Shown here in pieces: positions 53,112 to 64,000 of a stretch of 64,000 bases of DNA. The first letter of the stretch is position 1. Every line of letters begins with the position of its first letter. Position numbers and translations under genes: made by a program. The notes beneath the pieces were generated by a model. The model made no database searches, was not told the origin of the DNA, and saw nothing but the letters and a program-made list of their open reading frames with translations. The DNA is from Sitta carolinensis (lineage: Eukaryota > Chordata > Aves > Passeriformes > Sittidae): positions 36,427,870 through 36,491,869 of the forward strand of contig JAVUNC010000006.1 of assembly GCA_032173965.1 (NCBI GenBank), read 5' to 3'.

Positions 53112-54994
53112 AACAATATGACTTCAGTATATATTTAAAAATTCCAGACTGAGCCTATAATAGATTATAAAGATGTGAAAGTTTAAAACCTTTACATATT
53201 TTATGAATGATATACTAATGCAAGTTGCTGGATTGGAAGTGTTGAGGAAGACAGGCATAGGAAAACCCTCAGCCTCCCATGCTTTGCTAGTGTGATCCAT
53301 CAGGGCCATTTCTGTGTCAGAATAGAAGCTCTTTGATTCCAAAATCATACCACTAATGCATCAGATACATATTATCAAAGCATTTGAATCTTTCATATAT
53401 TTTTATCATTGCATTGCAACATTTTCCTTCAGGCACTATGCAATAAAGTGCATACAATACCTACCCTGAGGAAACTGCTATGAATAATAGCAGTTTTGTC
53501 TAATGTAGTTGTTGTTGTTGGGGGCTTGGTTTTTTGTTGTTTTTGTTTTTGTATTGCTTGTTTTTTCTTTTGATTTGAGCAACATTTTTTGCCTCCACAT
53601 TTAATAAAACTCCTAAGGATAGAAAAAAGTGACATTTAATTTTCTTGGCTTTGGCTACCACATTGTTGTGTCTACATAGGCATGCACTCATCTAAAACTA
53701 CTCACACCCACACTTCCACCCACCCACAAAGCTAATCACAGTGTTTTTAAAATAAAATTATTTCTTACTGCCTAACCACAATGGCAATCCTTCCAGCTTA
53801 TTTGGGTCAACATGAATAAAATACATGGAATACTCCAATTGGGAACTTTTTGGTTGAAATGAACATTATTTAAAACCACAGTGTTTAAGCTTCTGGTAGT
53901 GGAGTTATGTTGCCTTCATTGTGATTCTGTGGCAGTGTTAACATAATTTGAGTTCGCTGAGTTCATAAGTCAAGATCGTGAAGCACTGCAGACCAAATGC
54001 GCTAATCTGCTCTGGAATGTTGCCTCATCCCATCTGAAAAGTCTGTATTTGTGTTGAAGACATAACAAAGAGACTTTCTACTTTCAGACTCACTGAAAGT
54101 ATTTTAAATAGTCATCATGCTAGGGATCTCATTTATCATTTATCCATTTAGATACTAAGTTTATGCATGTGCAATTCTATATGGCACTTAGACACTAGAA
54201 ATTTTCATCTCTCATCTCTCCACTCAAGAATTCACAGAATCCAAACAATCAGATTTTTTTTTTTTCTTTCCCTCTATTTATCTTGTTTTTATTTTATTTC
54301 CTTCCTGCAGGGCTAGCTCTTTTGTTTTAAAACTGAGGATGAGAGTGTATGAGCTAAAGCCAAATCCCACAGTTGGAGTGTTCTTAAGACTTGGAACAAG
54401 TTAAGATGTATGTTTTCTGATTTTTGAAAGAGGCGAAGAATAGCAGGCAAAGAAAGGCCAGGATAAAGAGAAACTGCACTTATGTAATTCTGATGTAAGA
54501 ATGTAGCTACAAACTGAAAGGTCTTTGCAGACATTGTGTGATATTTGCCATTCTCACAAAAGAGGAAAAGATAGAACTTAAACAACATTTAGAGAATCTG
54601 AGATATTTTGATCAAACAGAAAAAAAGCCTGATTCTTGCTGTACACCCCTTTAATTAATATCTCGACTATCCCATTTTCAACAATGACATTTGGCTATAA
54701 TCTTTAGCAGCTTTCATTACTAATATTGCCAGGGTATATATTTTAATGCAGGAACATATACAAAAGCATTTCTATGTTTACATTCTGTTAAAAGCTGTTT
54801 GCACAAGTCTTGCAAATTCAAGGAATCTAACATAAGAAAAAGCAATTTTAATTCCACCTGCTTAGGCATGCACATTCTGACCAGTTTTGGATTTCATGAT
54901 CCCATACTGCCTGTCACTACCAAGTATGAATGATGTACTATAATGAGCAATTTTTTAAAACAATATTTAATTCCTACCAATATAACTGAATTAC

Positions 54995-55470
54995 TGCAGC
55001 ACACCCTGTGGGATCACACCAGGGCAGAGCAGAGAGGGACAATCCCCACCTTTGACCTGCTGGACCGGCTTCTTTTGATGCAACCCTGAAAGTTGGCTTT
55101 ATATGATGTAAATGCACTTCGCTGGATCGTGTACAGCTTTTTATCCACCAACACCCCCAAGTCCTTCTTCTCAGGGCTGCTCATCATTCCACTCATCACC
55201 CAGTCTGTCACAAATTACCTACTTATTGTCTTCATGCATTTGCATAGTTCCCAGGGGGATATGCTCTATGATCTTGTTGAGCACCAAGGTAAGACTGACC
55301 AGCCTGTAGTTCACGGGGTCTTCCTTTTTCAACCTTTTTAAAAATGGGGTTTATGTTTTCCATTTTCCAGTCAGTGGGAATTTCACCAGTCTGCCATCAT
55401 TTTTATAATGTGATAGACAGTGGATTAGTAACTCAATGTTCCCTCAGGATCTTCAGTTGCAATTCAAGTG
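54995..55470 (-). mobile_element. CR1 LINE fragment, minus strand, with the reverse-transcriptase core deleted
   Basis: Read on the minus strand, the fragment starts near 55470 with 'LRILRE', then 'WQTGEIPTDWK', 'INPIFKK' and a frameshifted segment of the 'NYRPVSL' region. At about 55225 it jumps to 'SPEKKDLGVLVDKKL', 'GCIKRS' and 'PLCSALV', ending near 54995 where CR1 would continue as 'RPHLEYC'. The intervening palm region with the catalytic FADD-type motif, several hundred bases in an intact element, is missing. Stops and frameshifts show that it is dead. Both its 5' and 3' parts are absent, so it is an internal piece. The plus-strand frames at 55093-55341 are antisense shadows. Confidence 0.88.
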
Positions 55471-58400
55471 CACATTCAAGTTCTTTAGATGATCTTGAAC
55501 TGTATTTCCCCCTATGTTGTGCAATCATTAATTTTCACAACCCCTGCTATTGAATTTTTTTTTTCTTTGTTTTTGAATTCTATGTGGTACAGAAAAGGAA
55601 CTATTACTATCAAAGAATGGATTTAGATTTTTAGGTATAGGAATGGAAATAAAAATCTTCTTAACTGTTTTTGATTCTTGGAAGGGGTTTTGCTGTCTTT
55701 CCGTCTTTAATTTGTAATTAATGTGTTTCACTTTGAGTCTTGGGCAAAATTTTGGTTGCTCTTGGGAAACTGAAAATTTGCTGATGTGATTAAATGCTCA
55801 TTTTGGAGAAGTAGAAAGAAACATTTATCCAGTGTAATGCTCACCAGTCTTTGGATCCTTTTGGTTCCTGATGGTCGCCATGAAATTTTCAGTATTCTGG
55901 AGCTTAAGATTTACTCTTAACTACATGGACAAATGAAATTAATACCCCCAAGCAGTATTCATTATTTTTTAAGACAATAGTAGCATAAATCCTCCCCACA
56001 AAACTATTATGATTAGTATTAAGGCTTTGAAAGTTACTATAATATTGTATACACCACATCTGATGTGGAAGTAGTAATAATGATAATACCCTTTCTTCAT
56101 TGAGTTTTTAAGTTGACATGAACTTCTTCTCTGACAGACCTCATTAGCTCACAGGAAGATATGAAAAAAGATATAAAAGATGGAGACAGAGGAATCCACC
56201 CCAGCACTTCTGGAGAGAGAGAAAATGTCTATCAAAAATGCTCCCTTGCTGTTTGGGTAACATATGAGTAAACACAACTGCAGTCACAAAACTTGTGGGA
56301 AAGAAAATAAAATATTTGAAACCCCAGTACTGGTCAGTGTGAGATCCATAGATTCCAGCGGAGGGGTGTGATACAGTGGTAAGGAAGTGAAAAGTACAGA
56401 GCCTTATGCTGTGCTAGGAAAAATCGTGACTACAGAAAAAACCACAAATTCAAAGCCAAGTCATTGTGGTCCTTCATTATTTAGGACTCAACGTACCGGT
56501 AATTAGAAAAATGAAAGAAAGAAGACAAGAGAAGCTGCAGAAAATATTTTGAATCCACTGTGCAATTGTATTATTGTGCTAGACTTAAAAAACTTATCAT
56601 ACAATTATTTTTGTAAGGTATTTTTATTTTGTATTTGAAATAACAAAGTCTTTATTCACTATGAAGCCACAAAATTGCCACTCTTTAATAATCTGATTTC
56701 AAAACAGGCATTAATTTGAAAGTTTCTGGAAATATTAATAAGGAATATATTCTTTTCTGGAATAAGACAGTTGTGTGGAAAAATCCCATACCTAATAAAA
56801 GGAAAAGCAGATGAGGATTTATAGCAAACAATGGTGTTTAATTTTTTCAGTCCTTTTTGAGCAGAATATTTAGACGGAATCTACAAATATATTTTCTTTA
56901 CTAAGGAGGTTTTTTTTTTAATGTCCTTAGAAAAATCCCAGTGACTTTCTAGCAAGATTTTAGTATGGGATTTAACAAATTTGCTGGTGACAGTACACTT
57001 TATGCTATACAGACAAAATCTCTGATAGCAATAATCCTTCCTATATAAAATCTCATGTAGAAGCTCTCAAGTGAGAGCTTTAGTAACATTTAGAATTCAA
57101 ACATGTCTTAAAGCTAGAATTTCCTGAAATTCCTAATAAAAGATTTTGTTCTTGGCAAAGGATTTGTGTTCAGTTGTGAATCTGGCCCCAAGTAGAGAAA
57201 GAAGTTTTATTATACTATTTCTCTCTGTATAATACTGATATATTAACATCAATGTGGCTGTCTCACCTGCCATTTTACTTGGTTCTATAGTAAATGACAA
57301 GCAGTTTTTAGCACTTGAATGAGGTTTTCAACACCAGACATTTTGTCTGAAGCTATGTCAGTAATGATCACACAGGTGTAAAACACTAAGGCATCTTCTG
57401 GCATTCACTGTTAAATGTACAGTTATGTAATTTACCTTTAAGAATTTATTTTGTAAATTATGTTATGGCATAGCGATAAAATATGATGCTGAAATTCAGT
57501 TTTATGTGCATTGAGAACAACTTTACATTAAGGGTTCCTGACTTTCCATGTTTCACATTCCAGATAAATTTTTATCTCTGTTGTCTAATGTTAAATATCA
57601 AAAATAAAGGAATGATTGTTTTATTTTTAGATTTTTTTTTTTTGCCATAGTGAATAACTTGGGACATTTCTCTGGAAAGTTTAAGAAAAAGACTGACACA
57701 AGCAAGATTGTCACCTTAAAATGTGTGAAGAACAATTTAAAATTAAACACTAATGCAATAGAGGACCTTTTTCAATACACTATCAAATATATTTTCTGAG
57801 AATAATTATGAACATTTAGCATATAAGATCACAAAGACATGTGAGCATCAGTGTACATCCACACATGTCCACATGCAAAAAGCCCTGAAAGACCATTAAT
57901 AAATCCTTTCATACATTGTTAAATTTTCAAAAGTCCTGATTTTGGTATGTATATTACAAAAATGCTGTCTGTGCTTTGATATCTCCTACTCTGCAAGAGA
58001 TCAACATGTGAATCTCTGTAGTGAATGTCTACCTAGGCAAAAGGTTTCTAGAATGTGCAAAACTATAATAAATATATTTATAAAACACTGGTTCCATCAA
58101 TATATGAATTAAAATACCTTCCAGTTCACCTATCCAGCATCTCTGTATCACTTCTGATTAAAGTGTAGGACTTCTAAGGATGAAAGACTTAGGTGTTGAC
58201 CGCGTTTAAGTGTTTTGCAAATATCTGACCTTACCTTTCAAACACCTTGACAATACTGCCTATGCTATGAGACACAGGGTTACACACACATTATCACGTT
58301 GTGTAAGAATGTTATAGGGTTTTGGTTGTTTTTGGCTTTGTTTTGGTTTTTTTTTAAAATATTTCTCCATCTAGATTTACACTATAGAATTCCAGTTTAT

Positions 58401-59320
58401 ACAAATGTCTTCTACCCACTTAAATTTTGAATTAAAGTGGGTAGAGATCCAGGCAGGTTATTTACAAAATATCAAGCTCATGAGATGTACACAGATCAAA
58501 CACTTCTCTTACATTACAAGAAATGAAAAAAAAAAAAATTCTAATATGATTCCAAAGCATAATCCTGCAGTTATCAAATGTGACATTACCTGTACATTCT
58601 TAATTTATTCAGAACAGTTCAAGACTTGCAACTACGACTAGTGTGTGACTAAAAGTGGAATCCCGGAGACAAAACAAAATGAGAGGCTAAGAAAAAAATA
58701 GCTGTACGCAAAAATGTTCAAAACCTTCTGGACAATATGCATGACATGCTCTAGTAGGAGATTAGAGTTCAATGTCCTCACTGTTTTCTCCAGACAGTGC
58801 TAATTTGTTTCCAATTAGTAGAAAATGTCCTGCAACCAATTTACCAGACTAGTGGTCACAGGAATATTGTCTCTGCTTATAATCTTGCCACAGAAATTTT
58901 GCTACCTAGTTCTGAATCATGATGTCCAGTTACTTTTCTTCATGCCATGTATTCAGCTTTTTTTTTTTTAATAGGATATAATTTGTGAGAACACACATTA
59001 ATTTAGACATCCTCTCAACCACGTTAGATGTCACTAGAGAAGAGAGGATTTGTAGATGCTCTGTGGAATAATGGAATCATTGAAACTGATTATAATACTT
59101 AATCCACTTGCAACAGTCTGCAAGTATCACGCATAGGATACTAAGAAAAGATTAATGGATTAATTAACTGTTCTAAACGTGTTGTTTTGCTTTGTTGTGT
59201 TTTGTTTTTTCCCAGACTGTTTTTAATACCCTAATCTTTAATAGGAAAATAGTTCCTGCACTGTTGTAGGAGTAGGTAATTGTTCCTTTATGAACCTAAT
59301 CTTTCTGATGCCTTTTGCAG

Positions 59321-59697
59321 TGATGCGTGAGTCACTCTTGGTACTGTTTCCAAAGGACAATGATGAACTTCGCTGAGATGAAACCATTGCTTGGCTTTCC
59401 AAATCAAAGTGGGGAGTCTTATAATTTGTTCTCTCTCCCTTTTGCTAAGCTGCAGTTAAAAGATCAGGAAGTTGAAGAAATGGTAACATCTCAGGAGACA
59501 AGCCAGTTCAAGAAAAATAACAAATTTACACTCAGAATTTCCCTCTCTGGATGCAACTCCCCAACTCTTGCACAAAACCTCTCTCATCTAAGGATGCCCC
59601 TAATTAGGGAGGTGCATGGAGAAACTCTTAAACCGAGAACCTGGGCTCCTTTCTTGGCAGGAGATTCATTACCAACAAACTTTGTGAAATCAAGCAG
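59321..59697 (+). other. exon-like segment between a splice acceptor and a donor; frame of about 124 codons
   Basis: A good pyrimidine-rich acceptor ('ctttctgatgccttttgcag', ending at 59320) and a CAG/GTAACA donor (GT at 59698-59699) bracket 377 bases. One plus-strand frame is open from 59324 to the intronic TAA formed by the donor itself. Against coding, the first three bases after the acceptor are TGA in that frame, the frame starts at GTG, and the translation (for example 'MMNFAEMKPLLGFP') matches no family I know. A non-coding RNA exon or coincidence are the likelier readings. Confidence 0.2.
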
Positions 59698-60862
59698 GTA
59701 ACAAAAAGGCGAAATGACAGATACTGGAAAGTGAAGGGCCACACAAAGAATAATTAGGAAGTTGAGACCTATGAGTTTATAAGGAAAGAGACAAAGACTA
59801 AAATCTTGCCACTTCATTGTAAATGATAGGTAATGGTATTTTTCATTATTTGGCAAAATGGTGCAGTCATAAAACAATGGTCCCATCTGGGATTCCCTGG
59901 TAGAAATTATTAAATTGCAAACTTAATTAAAGGTATTAGAATATAGAAATTTATTACCTTCATAGTAAATGCTCTGTATCATTACTTTCTGACTTTAAAA
60001 ACTGCTACTGTTTCCCTAATTTATTATTTTCACTGGGAGAAGACATTAGATTTTACTTTTTCATAGCTGCAGTGTTTGTAACTTCCTCCATAATTGTTAG
60101 TCCAATGTTGGCCTGCATTGCCAATAATTATCCAGTCAAATGAATAAGAAACTTCTAGCCTGTTAAGGCTTGGTTTGAATTGTTTGGTGAAGTCATTTGA
60201 AATTCCTCTGTTTTTCTCAAATCTTCTGTTTTTGACAAATTTAAAACAATTTTTTAAAGGTAATAAACTATATTGATGCCTCAGATTATTTCCTGATAAG
60301 AAACCAGTTTCTGCCAAAGCTTTTCTATTTATAAAACATCACAATTCATTGAAAATAAATTTAGTCACAACCTTCCTGATCACTTCTAGTTAGCATATTA
60401 CCCTTAGAGATAACACACTTTTCCTGCAGACACATAAATAATATATAAATTATTTTTCAACTTGGTATGCTTACAGCTACAGGACAAACAACTAAAAGCA
60501 ATTTATGTTAGCCTCCAGCATTAGCTTACATTTTTACAGTTGTTTAGAGAACTGACAAAAATATCACATCTGAAAATCAAAGTCTTTTTATCAGATTGTA
60601 TGCTCATTGGGTTTGTTTTTGCTTCTTCATTTTCCAACTCTTGCTACTGCCATGCTCAGCAGGAAATTCAGCTGAAGTTAAAAGACTAAGTAAATAAACA
60701 AAGCAGCTGCTTTAGAGTACTTCAGACCCGGCCAAGCTCTGAATTACAGGCCTAGCTAAAATAAGGAAGGTAAAAACTTACACAAGTATAAAAACTGGTG
60801 TATATTTTTCCGTATAATAAAGGATATTTTGTTCAGTTTTTAATAATTCAGTTTGGTTTTGC

Positions 60863-60880
60863 TTTTTTTTTTTTTTTTTT
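60863..60880 (+). repeat. poly-T tract (18 T)
   Basis: Uninterrupted 18 T. Confidence 0.95.
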
Positions 60881-63800
60881 AAATGAAAGAAGTGTGATAA
60901 AGGGTAATTGCTCATTGAAGACTGAGGGTTTTTCTGGGTTCGGGTGCACACGTGTGGTTCCTATTTGACTCAGAAGAAGCCTGAGGCCACAGTTTTACCC
61001 TGAGTGATTTGTGACAGATGGTGAATAACAAATAAACTTGCTAAGCAGAGATCAAGGGCTTTGGGTAAGCATCTTGTATTCTTTCCTGGGAATATGCAAG
61101 AGCTTTGCCTTAACTTGTATTTCAACAATATATACCCGTCAGTAAACCTTACATAATGCAGAAAGCACCAGGATGGGAGAAGTATGTTAAGTAAGTGTAC
61201 GTTAATCACAGATGCTCAAAGTTTGCTGCTTCTGACTGCTGGTCATTGTCACCTTTTTTAACAAGACACTAACCTCATCTGCCATATGGGCAGGATAGAA
61301 AAGAGACAGCTGACAGTTTATGCATTTTGCCAGAGTGACCAACTCAATGGAGAACAGGAAAGGCTGTGCTGAGAAAACCCTTTGTCATGCCAGCACCTTA
61401 GGATGACATTATCAATCTGTTGTACTGTGCCAAGATGCTTCCAATGTGCCTTTGTGAAAGTTTTTGATTAAAAAAAAATATGTTTTGAAAATAAGAACCT
61501 CTTAAAAGTAATAGGTGCAGTATCTAGTTTTGAGCCTGGTTTCAGGCAGAGGCTGCTAAAACAGGGGTTTATTTTAGAGAGAAATGTATTTTTATAAACA
61601 TTAACTGGAAACGTACAGAGATTTGTGAGGAAAGGTGGTTTAATGTAAGTATGATGTAAATATGTGAATCAACATCCTAGTTACTGATCCACTGGATTGT
61701 GTCATTTGATTAAAATATCACTAATTCAGTAAAAGAACAGTTTGGCAGTTTGCAATGTAACATTCTCATGTTAACTCCAAGAAAGGTAGTGCTAAATTGA
61801 TGCTACCAGTTTTATACTGTAGCCACAGTATTGGTTTTGACACTGTCTACATGCAGGAGGTTTATAATGCATAATATTGATCTGGAGAATTCTTTCTCCT
61901 CCCCTGCCTTCAGCTCTATATTAGCTTCTAGCCTTGATCTTAAAAGATGGATGTTCAGTATTATTACCTAGCAGAAAGGGTAAAAAATCAATTTTGTCTC
62001 CTTGTGCTTTATTCCCTCATCTTCCAGTGTTTGAGCAGAAGGGTTGTAACAAATGTCAGCATAAAATAATTTATTAGCTTATGTTGTGACAACTTCTGTT
62101 AGATGAATATATTACTATAGATACTTTGATGCTCCTGAAATCAACTTTCTGGTTAAAGATAAGGAAAGAGTATAGCAAGCAATCAACTGTTTTTAATGGA
62201 GCAATACCTTCATAGAGCACTGCATTGCAGAAAGAGAGCAGTAATATCTAGCCAAGGAAAACCCAAGTCTGAATCATGTATTTTTCAAGACTGATACTTA
62301 TAGATGATAATTGCTCATTAAAGTTTATGGATTTTAAATTTGACCCTTACAGATGGAAGAGAAGAGTTTCAAAAATTTTGACTTTCTGCTTTTGAAAATT
62401 AAACAAAGAGAGGATTGTCATATTTACTAACCCTGCACTAAGTAACCAGAAAAATCTTTCATTAATCTTTAGTTTGAATTCTGGATATGGGTAATTTTCT
62501 ATTAAAATGCATTGATGAGTCCTCTAAATTTCATTTCATGACTTCCTTGTCTCACAGCATGCTCTGGGACTGGGAAATAAAAACCCGCCTTCCCCACTCT
62601 GCTTTCAGGACTATACTCAGCCATAGACAAGGATTTCTGCCACTATAGACTAGTTTTTCCTAACCTTTTAAATCACATTAATCCTTTACTACCCTGTCAT
62701 CTACGAGTCAGTTTGTTAAAGGCAGGTCTCACTCAGCCCTTCATTATCCCAGTGCACCTTTTCAATGTTTCAATATTTTACACAGATGCAATATAGATTA
62801 GCATCTAAGTGGAATCACTACTGGAAAGAACATTGAACTTCTAGCCTTTCCTCATGTTGATAGTTCTGTGCTCATACACAGCAATGCCTTGTACAATATT
62901 GTCTACATGATAGAGATAAAAATGTAGCAGAACAAGTTATCAAGCTGCATTAGGAATAAATATGCAATTAACTTGTTAAGATGATATTATGCAAACTGCT
63001 GACCTACCAAAACATCTGAGATCAGATTATGTTATTCTGATCCCCCTTGAAACAATATATTAAGGGGTACTTCTGTTGAAATGTGCAGAATTTTATACCT
63101 ACTTAAACTTACTGAATGTCTCTATAAATAACTTCATATAATGAAGTCCTCATTGAATTTGTCTTTAGATATTTTATAAGAAGGTATTAAAATGCCTTTA
63201 AGACACCTTCTGTTTTTCTTAGCCTTCAGATAGAACACAATCTACTTCTGACAGATACAATATTCTTATTTAAAAATTAAGCCAAAAATCATTTGATAAG
63301 ATTAAACTCCCTAGTAAGCAAAATAAATGCTATGCATTTACTTTTATTCATCTTTCTTTCTTTTTTGTTTTTTTTAAATGAACATTTGAGGTTATTAAAT
63401 TGAGAATTGAAAGATATTTTTGTCTTTTAAACAATTGAAAACAGAGACAGATGATAGGAAGAACAATGCGAGCATACAATGACCTGAAATAATGAGATGA
63501 CATTAAATGTCCCAACACATTGCTGTGGTTTTGTTTTTCTTTGTTTTTTTCTTACAATTCAGCTTGTATTCTGCTTATAGTCAACACGTTTAAGTTTTTT
63601 GAAAACACAGATGTATGACCATGCAATGTTAACTATAACTTTTGAAAGCTATAACTTAGATGCTTTTAGAGCTGCATAAAATGTTTTAAAAGAGGCCTAT
63701 TGTTTTATCTTATAAAGACTTTCATAAATCCTAAAATTTTGTATAAAATTTTAATAAATGTTATTAATTATTTATTATTTATTAATAAAATAAAAATGCA

Positions 63801-64000
63801 TATTTTTCATTTAAAAAGAAAATACATTACTTCAGTGTTTAATAAGTCAAGATAAACTTAATAAATACTTTTTCCGAAAAGGAAAATTAATTATGATTTT
63901 TGTTATATTTCACATTATAGAAACCAAGATAAATTTATGAGAAATTGCATTTTTTTTACTGTGAGAATAGGAATTTTTTTTTAATTTAAAGCAATTTAAA

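Larger units (their letters stand above)
50070..54994. other. AT-rich non-coding stretch
   Basis: No gene is recognised. It holds a 31-T tract at 50.52 kb and an ATT repeat at 53.04 kb. The block at about 53.93-54.08 kb is slightly CpG-enriched and non-repetitive. Confidence 0.6.
55471..64000. other. AT-rich non-coding stretch
   Basis: No gene or transposon is recognised apart from the exon-like segment at 59321-59697 and a T-tract at 60.86 kb. The last 300 bases are extremely A+T-rich. Confidence 0.6.

Noticed and set aside
54260..54310. Strong pyrimidine tract ending in CTGCAG, resembling a splice acceptor on plus
   Set aside because: No open frame or clear donor follows. Isolated acceptor-like motifs are frequent in T-rich DNA.
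57061..57080. Perfect inverted repeat AAGCTCTCA-AG-TGAGAGCTT
   Set aside because: Same reasoning as the previous entry: short, isolated and without context.
1..64000. Prokaryotic-type systems, CRISPR arrays, tRNA/rRNA genes, nuclear mitochondrial insertions, endogenous DNA-virus genes
   Set aside because: I scanned for their usual signatures (regular spaced repeats, tRNA B-box with cloverleaf, mitochondrial gene text, polymerase motifs) and found none.

Overview
The window looks like non-coding nuclear DNA from a bird. The diagnostic evidence is three degenerate CR1 LINE copies: two carry recognisable CR1 reverse-transcriptase remnants, two reach a CR1-type 3' end, and none has a poly-A tail. 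There is also an interspersed repeat that I recall as the bird Soprano-type family, and two endogenous-retrovirus-type LTRs. The DNA is strongly A+T-rich and poor in CpG, with scattered microsatellites and long T-tracts. I cannot tell which bird order it comes from.

No complete protein-coding gene can be supported. Translated reading frames reach at most about 130 codons. From base composition I roughly expect about one frame of that length by chance in 64 kb of such DNA on two strands. The longest frames are antisense to repeats, begin at non-ATG codons, or have no recognisable domain. The window is best read as a gene desert or the inside of a very long intron.

Layout. 1-9.9 kb: unannotated AT-rich DNA with a TA microsatellite and a T-tract. 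9.9-12.2 kb: a transposon cluster, with an LTR-like element on the minus strand (about 10.02-10.56 kb) followed by a Soprano-like repeat (about 11.60-12.17 kb). 12.2-17.8 kb: mostly blank, with a GC-rich exon-like patch at 16.45-16.70 kb. 17.8-19.3 kb: a plus-strand CR1 whose reverse-transcriptase core is deleted. 19.3-27.9 kb: AT-rich and featureless apart from simple repeats. 27.93-28.23 kb: a cleanly bounded minus-strand solo LTR with TG...CA ends and direct-repeat flanks. 28.6-28.9 kb: a possible conserved non-coding element. 33.9-34.3 kb: the 3' end of an old minus-strand CR1. 37.0-37.3 kb: a CCAAT/TATA/octamer cluster. 39.9-40.1, 44.7-44.8, 48.5-48.8 and 53.9-54.1 kb: further candidate regulatory blocks of low certainty. 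49.86-50.07 kb: a small CpG-dense patch whose minus-strand frame begins like a secretory signal peptide but lacks an ATG. 55.0-55.5 kb: a second internally deleted CR1 on the minus strand. 55.5-64 kb: AT-rich, with one exon-like frame at 59.32-59.70 kb.

The genes do not work together here, because there are none to speak of. The most checkable items are the solo LTR with its flanking duplication, the CpG-dense signal-peptide-like frame, the two CR1 copies that lost the catalytic core through different junctions, and an excess of poly-T over poly-A tracts on the given strand. I found no prokaryotic-type system, CRISPR array, tRNA, rRNA or recognisable small-RNA gene.
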